Source: an uncultured beta proteobacterium (GTDB lineage Bacteria > Pseudomonadota > Gammaproteobacteria > Burkholderiales > Burkholderiaceae_C). From it: DNA of 11,148 nt. The stretch spans positions 1 through 11,148 of the forward strand of contig CAJASG010000726.1 in the NCBI GenBank assembly GCA_903944555.1, in the 5' to 3' direction. This document shows positions 1 to 5,780 of this stretch, one piece after another. A program made the translations under genes and the position numbers. The notes beneath the pieces are model-generated. The model was not told where the DNA came from, ran no database searches, and worked only from the letters and a program-made list of their open reading frames with translations. Every line of letters starts with the position of its first letter. The stretch's first letter is position 1.

Positions 1-255
1 GAACTGTGCATAGGGGGCGAGAACGGTCGATCATCGGGAGTGGCGGATTACGGGAAGTCCACGCGGATGCCGTACGTAACTTCATGTTTGCCGAGATGCT
101 GGTGACCTGCCCTGTGTGTTTCAGACCAATTGAAGCTCGGCAAACCTTGGTATTCCGGTGTCGAAGAAAATTCAAAAAAAGATGGAAATGGGGTGCGTTG
201 GTCAAATTCAGATTTACCCAACAACGCAACCCTGAAAGCAAAACAGTTTATTTGG
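1..255. other. No recognisable gene at the left edge
   Basis: This stretch lies downstream of the lipoprotein gene, which ends at 256. Short open frames exist on both strands but none shows a family motif, a convincing ribosome binding site or a membrane segment. I see no RNA gene or clear terminator hairpin. It may hold the edge of a gene lying mostly outside the window. Confidence 0.4.
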
Positions 256-711
256 CTATTTCGCCGAGTTAGAGAACTGTTTTGTTGGTGGCAGTCCATT
301 TTTCGATCTGATTTCGTCAAATGCTGCCTCAAGGCGTCTATCCCTGACCCCAAGAAAAGCCAACTTTGCGTAAAACGAGTGCGTCATCATGACCTGATTG
401 TTTATGACGTCGATAAAGTTAATCTGAAATGACTGAAGGTATCTGGTGAGATCCCACCCACCTTCAGAGATGAATGAAATCTTCAAGTCACCCGGCTTTG
501 CTGGGTTAGACGGTTCGGCAACTGGCGTTAGCCCAATGTCTTTCATTTCCCAGAATATCCCTTGATAAATACCAAATTCATCGGATGGATTGGGCTCAAT
601 AAACACCCGCTTGTAGCTCTTGAAATCAACGTTGCCGACTGATTCATTTCTGAAGGTTGAACACCCGGTTAAAAGCAGTACGGCGAATACAAATAGCAGG
701 AGTTTTTTCAT
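256..711 (-). CDS. Small lipoprotein, function unknown
   Basis: This encodes a 151-residue predicted outer- or inner-membrane lipoprotein. The ATG at 711 was chosen because it places a textbook type II signal peptide at the N-terminus: MKK, a hydrophobic stretch at residues 4-14, then lipobox L14-T15-G16-C17 with the acylated cysteine at 17. The frame stays open upstream to 906, but that extension would bury the signal peptide. The mature part has motifs such as VFIEP, a GWDLTRYL segment and an FIDVINN strand. These loosely recall small lipoproteins of the DUF4136 kind (a Lys/Tyr/Val-rich beta domain after a short linker), but I cannot assign a family. No strong Shine-Dalgarno sequence is visible before the start. 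Base composition is more AT-rich than the signalling operon, in keeping with the accessory left half. It stands alone on the minus strand. Being a real lipoprotein is likely; the function is unknown. Confidence 0.75.
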   Translation of the reverse strand: MKKLLLFVFAVLLLTGCSTFRNESVGNVDFKSYKRVFIEPNPSDEFGIYQGIFWEMKDIGLTPVAEPSNPAKPGDLKISFISEGGWDLTRYLQSFQINFIDVINNQVMMTHSFYAKLAFLGVRDRRLEAAFDEIRSKNGLPPTKQFSNSAK

Positions 712-1342
712 GGTTTTTCGGTAGGCATGTTGACGGATACGCATAAGGAAATTCGACCATATGTTACAAAGTATGGCAAGGGTTTGGGACATCCAAGCGT
801 CCTTGATTTCAGTAGTTTGGGTCAGCGACGGCCGCCCCTGGTGCAGCCGCTGCTCGGCTAGTAGGTTTGGGGCCTGCCTCGCACGCATGTCTGCGGCGCA
901 GCGCACTTAAACCGCTATCGCGCTCACTCACTCACCAATGCTGAGACCAGTGAATGTCAAAGTTAGCTATGAAGCGACCAGTGCGGAAACATCAATACCA
1001 GCTTTGGGCCTGCTTGAGCCCACCAGCTTTCGCCGAAACAGTCACTCAAATTGAACGTCAGTACATGAACGCCCCCTATGCCAAGCCCTCAATTCGTTTT
1101 GACTCAAAGGTAAAGATTGCACCAGTACATTCGGACTCTTGGTGTGACTTTGGGTCACGGTCCCTGATGGGATTCGCTGGTTGGATCCTCAATAGGTCTG
1201 TCGCACTTCGATGTGCCCCGACGTTCTCGGGATTTTCCAACCACGGTCTTACCTGTCTTGCCATCACTTCATGATTGCTTGAGCAATCGGTTGTTCAGCT
1301 CCCCCTGTCAATCCTCGTTGTCCTACTTTCCTTGCCGACCTG
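712..1342. other. Gene-free stretch; right part probably the IS110-family 3' end
   Basis: About 630 bases carry no recognisable gene. Open frames here, for example 954-1274 plus, have no family motifs. Small perfect hairpins are present: TGGGC/GCCCA at 1005-1022, GTGAC/GTCAC at 1144-1158, CCCGA/TCGGG at 1217-1231 and GATTGCT/AGCAATC at 1273-1288. The last three lie within 200 bases past the transposase stop. They may belong to the structured non-coding end of the element. The part nearest 712 should carry the promoter of the lipoprotein gene, but I see no convincing -35/-10 pair. Confidence 0.4.
1140..1342 (-). ncRNA. Candidate bridge-RNA region of the IS110-family element
   Basis: IS110-family elements carry a structured RNA in a non-coding end that guides target and donor recognition; in IS1111-like members it lies 3' of the transposase gene. 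Read on the minus strand, the 200 bases after the stop hold three perfect stem-loops: 7-bp stem at 1288-1273, 5-bp stem at 1231-1217 and 5-bp stem at 1158-1144. The position and hairpin richness fit, but I cannot show target- or donor-pairing loops. The opposite end also holds hairpins, so the side is not proven. Confidence 0.25.
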
Positions 1343-2380
1343 CTACACACCCACAGTCTCACGGGTGTAGTCAGGGCGGAACTCTCGATCATGCGTCAGC
1401 AACGCCCACACAATGCGGGCATTCTTATTGGCGAGCGCTACAGCTGCCACGTTGTTATTGCGTCGGCTCACGATTCCATTGATCCATTTGCACGTTGGGT
1501 TGGTTTTATCTTTACCGTTGTAAATGACTGAGCGCGCCCCATGAATCAGGAGAGACCGCAGGTACGAGTCCCCCCGCTTGCTGATGCCCAACAGGTTTTG
1601 TTTTCCTCCACTGGAGTGCTGCCGGGGCACCAGTCCCAGCCAAGCCGCCACTTGACGTCCGCTGTCAAAGTTTTTGGCATCCCCAAGCGAAGCCACCAAG
1701 GCGCTGGCGGTGATGGGGCCAATTCCAGGGACTTGGGCCAGCTTGCTACTGGCAGAACTCTGACGATGCCACTTTACAATTTGCAATTCCAGTTCATCGA
1801 CTTGAGTGTCTAACTCCTTGAAATGATCGAGCAAGCGCTGGATGAGCATCCGAAAGGATCCTGGCAACTCGTTGCTGGCATCTTCAATGAGCTCCGGTAC
1901 CCTTTTGGCGATGTGCCAAATTCCCTGTGGAATGATCAGTCCATATTCTGTGAGTAAGCCGCGAATCTGGTTAGCCTGAGCCGTGCGAGCTTTCACAAAT
2001 CCCTGACGCACCGTATGCAGCGCCAATACGCTTTGCTGCTCAACGTCCTTGATTGGCACAAACCGCATATTGGGTCTGGTAACGGCTTCGCAGATTGCCT
2101 CGGCATCGGCTGCGTCGTTTTTGTTGGTCTTGACGTAAGGTTTGACAAACTGAGCTGCCATCAATTTGACGGTGTGGCCAAAACCTTGCAACTTGCGCGC
2201 CCAGTAGTGCGCTCCACCACAGGCTTCCATGCCAATCAAACACGCTGGCAGCTTGACGAAGAACTCGGCCATCTGGTCACGCCGCAATTGCTTTTTGAAA
2301 ACTGTCTTGCCCAGTTCGTTGACTCCGTGAAGCTGAAACACATTTTTGGCCAGGTCGATGCCTACAGTAGTGACTTTCAT
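1343..2380 (-). CDS. IS110-family transposase (IS1111-like), intact
   Basis: This encodes a 345-residue DEDD transposase/recombinase. The N-terminal RuvC-like domain (about residues 4-150) keeps all four acidic residues: D9 in GIDLAK, E52 in GMEACGG, and D89 and D92 in TNKNDAADAE. A coiled linker follows (about 165-215). The C-terminal transposase domain (about 215-305) begins with PGIGPITASALVA and contains the FDSGRQVAAWLGLVP block. S240 there is a candidate for the nucleophilic serine of this family, with S256/S257 as alternatives. Length matches full-length family members and no frameshift is seen, so it is probably active. The ATG at 2380 has AGGAG (plus 2389-2393) eight bases upstream. 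The GMEACG...NKNDAADAEAICEAV style resembles the IS1111 subgroup, whose guide ('bridge') RNA lies downstream of the gene. That subgroup call is from memory. Confidence 0.93.
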   Translation of the reverse strand: MKVTTVGIDLAKNVFQLHGVNELGKTVFKKQLRRDQMAEFFVKLPACLIGMEACGGAHYWARKLQGFGHTVKLMAAQFVKPYVKTNKNDAADAEAICEAVTRPNMRFVPIKDVEQQSVLALHTVRQGFVKARTAQANQIRGLLTEYGLIIPQGIWHIAKRVPELIEDASNELPGSFRMLIQRLLDHFKELDTQVDELELQIVKWHRQSSASSKLAQVPGIGPITASALVASLGDAKNFDSGRQVAAWLGLVPRQHSSGGKQNLLGISKRGDSYLRSLLIHGARSVIYNGKDKTNPTCKWINGIVSRRNNNVAAVALANKNARIVWALLTHDREFRPDYTRETVGV

Positions 2381-2383
2381 GAT

Positions 2384-2452
2384 GGTTGCTCCTGTTACTC
2401 AAAGGGTTGCTACGCAACTCCACTTTGGCACACAACGGTGCCGCCAAAGGTG
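2384..2452 (-). promoter_or_regulatory. Hairpin-rich leader of the transposase gene
   Basis: On the minus strand this leader contains a hairpin of CTTTGGC/GCCAAAG (2423-2429 with 2443-2449) enclosing a competing GGCAC/GTGCC pair (2427-2431 with 2438-2442). Nearer the gene is a second hairpin, GTTGC/GCAAC, across 2406-2418. Its GTTGC arm could instead pair with the second GCAACC at 2384-2389, which borders the AGGAG ribosome binding site. This would give a choice between open and partly masked initiation. Control of translation is inference; the complementary arms are seen directly. Confidence 0.3.
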
Positions 2453-2538
2453 GGGGCGTTCATCCCATTGGTCTGGAGCACGGTCTAGTTCGCTTGTGGG
2501 GCGGAAGCGGACTGCCACGAATGGCGGCTTTAGACATT

Positions 2539-2739
2539 TCAAATGTTGCCGTATTCGCTTGCACTATTCCGCACTATCGGAGATCGCTCGCAGCACGATG
2601 GGATCTTCACGCCAAACCAAATGCATGTCACTTCCTTAAACACCCCATCGACCACGCAGACGCGTAAGTGCAACAAGGACTGGGTGAACTGCTGGGGGGT
2701 AGTCCAGAAACGCAAAATAACCCCCCGAACCGCACTCAA
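2539..2739 (-). pseudogene. Remnant of an IS91-type transposase
   Basis: The minus-strand frame contains GVILRF, then HLRVCVVDGVFKEV about twelve residues later. This matches in order and near-correct spacing the conserved core of IS91-family HUH transposases, where an 'FIHRFGSSLN' block leads to a histidine pair and 'VCVVDGVFE'. One histidine of the usual HxH appears replaced by Arg (H-L-R), and the downstream sequence loses similarity before a stop at 2539. There is no ATG; the frame opens only at a TTG. The full protein would be several hundred residues, so at most a short fragment survives, cut off near the terminator at 2761. The match is from memory of the family and rests on one block; it could be chance. 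Confidence 0.4.
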
Positions 2740-2760
2740 GCGAGTGACGTCCTCGATAAA

Positions 2761-2786
2761 TCAAAAGCCCCCGTGTAGGAGGCTTG
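2761..2786 (-). terminator. Intrinsic terminator of the membrane-protein gene
   Basis: Read on the minus strand, AAGCCTCC (2785-2778), loop TACAC and GGGGGCTTTT (2772-2763) form an eight-pair stem with one mismatch. It is followed by the T-rich tail TTTTGATTT. It lies about 20 bases after the stop codon of the gene ending at 2805. This is a standard rho-independent terminator and separates that gene from the transposon remnants. Confidence 0.8.
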
Positions 2787-2804
2787 GTGTTGATTCATGG
2801 GGCT

Positions 2805-3422
2805 TTACGTCATTCTTTCTTGCTTGCCGTGCATGACGAAGCGTAGGAGTCGCTTCAATCCGTTGAAGCAAAGGATAGCGAATAACAGAAAGCCCGGAGG
2901 AATGAGCAGGGACTGTGCCGCTGCCTTCACCCACTGATACTCGAACCGCGCTTTCTCTTCATCGATTTGGATCAGCAGGTCATCGTACTTTTTTTGGATT
3001 ATCGGAGAGGCAAAGGCAAATTCTTCTGAGAACTCGAAACCGCAGTTCAGTCTCCATAGCTTCTTTGAGCCAATGTCGTCGTATCCGGGGAGCCTAGCAA
3101 GAGAGCAGACATTGTCCGGTTCTGCCAGGCTCTTGGTGATCTCCCAGCTCGAGAGTGTCTTACGCCCAGCAGTAGTAGATATGACTTCCTCATAGAAGGA
3201 TCGAAGGGGGGCGACATGGAAGTCAGAGATTTTTATGCTGTAATTTATGTGGTGGTAGGGCAGACCCTCACTAGGGATACCCGTGCAGTTGAAGCGATCT
3301 TTATCCTGTCCGCAGACGACTAAATAAGTGTTCTGTACTTTCCCCTCATAAATCCAAGAAGACAATAAGAGGAAGGGAATCAGGAGGACGAGGAATAGAC
3401 GTTTAATTTGGTTGGTGTTCAT
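2805..3422 (-). CDS. Two-TM membrane protein with four-cysteine extracytoplasmic domain, unknown function
   Basis: This encodes a 205-residue protein of unrecognised family. The ATG at 3422 is preferred because it puts the positively charged MNTNQIKR directly before the first membrane segment (residues 8-24); the frame stays open to 3557 but the extra 45 residues look non-coding. The central domain (about 25-165) probably lies outside the cytoplasm and holds four cysteines (C37, C46, C106, C127), enough for two disulphides. An acidic helical run (about 140-163) precedes the second membrane segment (about 166-187). The tail, RLLRFVMHGKQER, is strongly basic, which supports a cytoplasmic C-terminus. 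No good Shine-Dalgarno sequence is visible. The intrinsic terminator at 2761-2786 ends the transcript. The zinc-ribbon gene upstream on the same strand, 95 bases away, may be cotranscribed. Real gene likely; role unknown. Confidence 0.7.
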   Translation of the reverse strand: MNTNQIKRLFLVLLIPFLLLSSWIYEGKVQNTYLVVCGQDKDRFNCTGIPSEGLPYHHINYSIKISDFHVAPLRSFYEEVISTTAGRKTLSSWEITKSLAEPDNVCSLARLPGYDDIGSKKLWRLNCGFEFSEEFAFASPIIQKKYDDLLIQIDEEKARFEYQWVKAAAQSLLIPPGFLLFAILCFNGLKRLLRFVMHGKQERMT

Positions 3423-3517
3423 TGTGATTCGATATCTACGGCAAACCGATGATGTGTTCGTGGAAATCCGCGCCACTCCAAAGACATCAATGAAGTGGCA
3501 ATTTACCTGCGAACTCG

Positions 3518-3814
3518 CTAGTCGTTCTTTTGTATCTGGTGTGCGCAGTGGCTGCACATTCCGCCATTGTCGAGCGACTCACGCATCTCAGACCAAAGGT
3601 TATCGCAGTCGCAGCGCGCACATTTTTTTGTTGTATGGGCGGCAAGGACGTTGTCAAAAATGAACCGTTGTTTGTCACTCAGCGAATCACGACCCTGGCC
3701 GATCCCTTGCTTTACTACTCCGAGTTCAGCACCCTCAAGACATCCTATATCAGAGAGTTCTTGAAGAAAATCAGCGAAGCCGTCATCGGCCTCTTGTCGA
3801 TCATTCCATCCCAT
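3518..3814 (-). CDS. Small zinc-ribbon protein, unknown function
   Basis: This encodes a 98-residue soluble protein. The start at 3814 is fixed by the ribosome binding site AAGGAA (plus 3821-3826), which leaves seven bases between AGGA and the ATG; the frame extends to 3865 but without such a signal. The first half is acidic (QEADDGFADFLQEL). A motif SLSDKQRFIFDN at residues 44-55 is followed by a probable zinc ribbon: C65-x2-C68 (with C70) and C87-x2-C90. Small bacterial proteins with 'SLSDKQ' followed by a CxxC...CxxC ribbon are familiar to me as uncharacterised proteins, so I consider this a true family of unknown role. Metal binding is inferred from cysteine spacing. It precedes the membrane-protein gene on the same strand with a 95-base gap. 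Confidence 0.75.
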   Translation of the reverse strand: MGWNDRQEADDGFADFLQELSDIGCLEGAELGVVKQGIGQGRDSLSDKQRFIFDNVLAAHTTKKCARCDCDNLWSEMRESLDNGGMCSHCAHQIQKND

Positions 3815-4154
3815 TTGAGTTTCCTTTTTGTTTTGAAACCGAAAGACCTCAACACGTTCGATCAAGGACCTGGGCTGCGTCTTGAACGGCCGTTTCGCTG
3901 ATTACAAGTTGGTGGCCTAAAACAACCCAGCAGGCTGCGCCTCCACATCCTAGCTGCTGGCGCTCAAACCCAACCGCGCAACACCGAGCCTATGGGCACC
4001 TCTTGACGTGCTGTCTAGGGAGCCATAGTCGTTTGAGGCTGATGCCGATGACCGAGTGCATGGCCTTCGACGACCCCTTGGAGCAGAAGTTACACAGCAT
4101 AGGGAAAGAAAGGCGTCTTGCCCCAAGCCCGTTAACAGTAACTAAGGACTCCAA
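3815..4154. other. Intergenic stretch without recognisable gene
   Basis: About 340 bases lie between the divergent zinc-ribbon gene and the small plus-strand membrane ORF. They must contain the upstream signals of both. I find no convincing coding frame, no tRNA-like fold and no clear promoter pair. Sequence around 3915-4000 is rich in GCTGCGC and GCTGG words but shows no tandem repeat. Confidence 0.35.
3821..3826 (-). promoter_or_regulatory. Ribosome binding site deciding the zinc-ribbon start
   Basis: AAGGAA on the minus strand with a seven-base spacer selects the ATG at 3814 over the in-frame alternative start at 3865. Confidence 0.7.
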
Positions 4155-4343
4155 TTGAAAATACTAAACCTCATTCACATCGGACAGGCAATGCCTGACA
4201 TTCGTTCGATCCTGAATTCAGCAACGGACCTGATACTGGTCATGCAGGCCAATCCGATTGGCAGTGTGCTATTTCTAATCTTTTTCGCCCTACTCTGTTG
4301 CCACCAATGCCTGTTTTGGCTGGCCAGTGTAGTGGTCAAGTAG
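4155..4343 (+). CDS. Possible small single-TM membrane protein (TTG start)
   Basis: This is a 62-residue frame starting at TTG 4155, with AAGGA at 4144-4148 and a six-base spacer, the best Shine-Dalgarno sequence in the area. The product has a short polar N-terminal half and one strongly hydrophobic segment at residues 36-58 (SVLFLIFFALLCCHQCLFWLASVV) containing three cysteines, then ends with Lys. There is no family I recognise. An internal ATG at 4191 would shorten it by 12 residues. Hydrophobic small frames can appear by chance, so the ribosome binding site is the main support. Confidence 0.4.
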   Translation: MKILNLIHIGQAMPDIRSILNSATDLILVMQANPIGSVLFLIFFALLCCHQCLFWLASVVVK

Positions 4344-4563
4344 TCCGCATTGAAACTCAGCATTCGACGCTTAATGGGTGGCAACCGATCTTCGGCACGC
4401 CTGGGCAATTTGGCACTGGCGGCAACAACGGCTATCTGAAATTCGGTAGGACCGCTTTGGGCCTAGAGCCGTCGGACCACGCTCCCGGCACCATGTAGGA
4501 ACGCTCCTGCCCACCACAGCAGCATCTGCTTCCTAACCTGATGGCATGTGCTCCAATGGAACG

Positions 4564-5181
4564 ATGACGCCTGAACTCCTCCACTTTCATGACCCGATGT
4601 GCAGCTGGTGCTGGGCGTTCAGGCCCACCTGGACGCAGCTGCGCACGCAGTTGCCACCCAATCTGCGCGTGCGGCGCGTGGTGGGCGGCCTGGCTCCGGA
4701 CAGCGATGTGCCCATGGACCCCGCCATGCGTGCCAAGCTGCAGGGCGTGTGGCAGGGCATTCAGGCGCGGGTGCCGGGCACGCAGTTCAATTTTGATTTC
4801 TGGACAGCGTGCACGCCACGGCGGTCTACCTACAACGCATGCCGCGCCGTGCTGGCGGCCAGGCAGTTGGACCCGACTGCTGAAGAGCGCATGATTTTGG
4901 CGATCCAGGAGGCCTATTACCTGCAGGCCCGCAACCCATCAGACATCAGCACGCTGGTGGCGCTGGCCCAGGGCATGGGCTTGGATGGCGAGGCTTTTAC
5001 CGCCATCTTGCTGGGTGCCACCACCGAAGCCCAGTTGCGCGAAGAGCTGGACTTTGCACGGAACGCGCCTATCAACGGATTCCCCAGCTTGGTGCTGCGC
5101 ACTGCGGCTGGCATGCAGCCCATCGCGCTGAACTACCTGGATGCAGCACCCATGCTGCAGCAGATTTTTGGAACCAAATAG
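4564..5181 (+). CDS. DsbA-family thioredoxin-fold oxidoreductase (FrnE-like)
   Basis: This encodes a 205-residue protein of the DsbA superfamily. The redox motif DPMCSWCW lies at residues 10-17 with active-site cysteines C13 and C16, and the cis-proline loop is NGFPSLV with P174. The middle (about 45-160) is the alpha-helical insertion expected in DsbA folds, with STYNACRA and EAYYLQARNPSD segments typical of FrnE/2-hydroxychromene-2-carboxylate isomerase-like members. There is no signal peptide, so it should act in the cytoplasm, unlike classical DsbA. I chose the ATG at 4564 because it puts the CxxC at the usual distance from the N-terminus; an ATG at 4546 adds six residues. No strong ribosome binding site precedes either. 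It is followed directly by a kinase remnant on the same strand and has no obvious functional link to it. Substrate unknown. Confidence 0.88.
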   Translation: MTPELLHFHDPMCSWCWAFRPTWTQLRTQLPPNLRVRRVVGGLAPDSDVPMDPAMRAKLQGVWQGIQARVPGTQFNFDFWTACTPRRSTYNACRAVLAARQLDPTAEERMILAIQEAYYLQARNPSDISTLVALAQGMGLDGEAFTAILLGATTEAQLREELDFARNAPINGFPSLVLRTAAGMQPIALNYLDAAPMLQQIFGTK

Positions 5182-5205
5182 GCCTCTAGCCCCCATGTAC
5201 ATTGC

Positions 5206-5436
5206 GTGAGTAGCTCCTATTTTTTTTTGGTCTTCTTCGCTGCAAGGGCGATGCTGGGGCAAGGGGGCACCGGTCTGGGTCTGTACATCTCACACAACAT
5301 CGTGCATGGCCCCCTGGGGGGGAGTTTGTCCGTTCAAAGCAATCCTGGAATGGGAACCACATTCACGCTAAAGTTTCCCTGTGCGCTGGGGACTCGTTGC
5401 AACCCGCATCGCGGGCTCATACACTCTCACCCATGA
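5206..5436 (+). pseudogene. C-terminal stub of a histidine kinase (HATPase G2 box only)
   Basis: In this frame the recognisable part begins near 5254 with GQGGTGLGLYISHNIV, the G2 box of a histidine-kinase ATPase domain. It continues through GGSLSVQSNPGMGTTFTLKFP, the normal last strands of that fold. All upstream kinase parts (H, N and G1 boxes, sensor domains) are missing. Upstream, the frame runs into non-homologous sequence with a nine-T run at 5220-5228 and then the DsbA-family gene. It cannot be a working kinase. The TGA at 5434-5436 overlaps the ATG of the next gene, so the original kinase was translationally coupled to the Hpt protein. A deletion or insertion before about 5250 has removed its front. 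Confidence 0.75.
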
Positions 5437-5780
5437 CACTCACTCTGGATCTCTCCGTCTTGGAAGAATTGGCCAGCCACGACGCGGCCAAAGTGCGCAG
5501 GTATGCGCTGCTGTTTATTCAATCGTTGGAGGACGTGCTGGCGCAAATCGATGGCGCCGTGGCCAGCCAGGACTTGGCCTTGTTGGGTGATATGGGGCAC
5601 CGCGCCAAATCCACGGCGCTGAACATTGGTGCGTCGGCGTTCGCCCACGAGTGCCTGCTGTTAGAGCAAGCCGCACGCTCGCAGGACAGCGCGACCAGCC
5701 TGGCCATCGCCAAAAGCCTGCGCCCCCTGTTTGTCCCGATTCACGCAGCCATACTGCGCCACCTCGACCCAGCCGCCTAA
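5433..5780 (+). CDS. Stand-alone histidine phosphotransfer (Hpt) protein
   Basis: This encodes a 115-residue, largely helical protein, the usual size of a single Hpt four-helix bundle. The phosphoacceptor is H56 in the motif GHRAKSTALNIGA, equivalent to the canonical 'AHxLKGSSxxxGA'. Helices before (LLFIQSLEDVLAQIDGAV) and after (AFAHECLLLEQAAR) match the fold. Hpt proteins receive phosphate from the receiver of a hybrid kinase and hand it to a response regulator. The ATG at 5433 overlaps the stop of the truncated kinase as ATGA; there is no separate Shine-Dalgarno sequence, so translation may have depended on coupling to that kinase. On the other side its stop overlaps the stop of the convergent response regulator. 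Nearby candidates for partners are the C-terminal receiver of the hybrid kinase and the lone receiver. The Hpt assignment is firm; partners are inferred. Confidence 0.85.
   Translation: MTLTLDLSVLEELASHDAAKVRRYALLFIQSLEDVLAQIDGAVASQDLALLGDMGHRAKSTALNIGASAFAHECLLLEQAARSQDSATSLAIAKSLRPLFVPIHAAILRHLDPAA

Larger units (their letters stand above)
1100..2490 (-). mobile_element. IS110/IS1111-type insertion sequence, ends approximate
   Basis: The intact transposase gene defines the element; its ends are not certain. The family usually lacks clear terminal inverted repeats and makes no target duplication, so boundaries cannot be read as for other insertion sequences. Two weak clues give about 1.25-1.3 kb, a normal size for the family: the octamer CACGGTCT occurs at 1242-1249 and 2479-2486 as a direct repeat, and ATGGGAT at 1167-1173 mirrors ATCCCAT at 2462-2468. 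Either could arise by chance in windows this large. The limits given here are generous. Confidence 0.5.

Noticed and set aside
712..906. Upstream extension of the lipoprotein frame to 906
   Set aside because: It would place 65 residues before a perfect lipoprotein signal peptide; the start at 711 is far better.
1343..1370. Terminator hairpin CTACACACCC/GGGTGTAG at the transposase stop
   Set aside because: The stem is interrupted, lies inside the coding end and lacks a following T-run on the minus strand.
2015..2488. Plus-strand frame of 157 codons across the transposase start
   Set aside because: Antisense to the intact IS110-family gene, with no recognisable domain.
500..4150. Integron cassette array (attC sites) suggested by small orphan genes
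   Set aside because: Looked for GTTRRRY/RYYYAAC core pairs after each gene; only isolated matches such as GTTAGAC near 505, inside the lipoprotein gene, with no paired partner.
5206..5228. Intrinsic terminator for the DsbA-family gene at the nine-T run
   Set aside because: The only preceding inverted repeat is GAG/CTC, three pairs, too weak to form a terminator stem.
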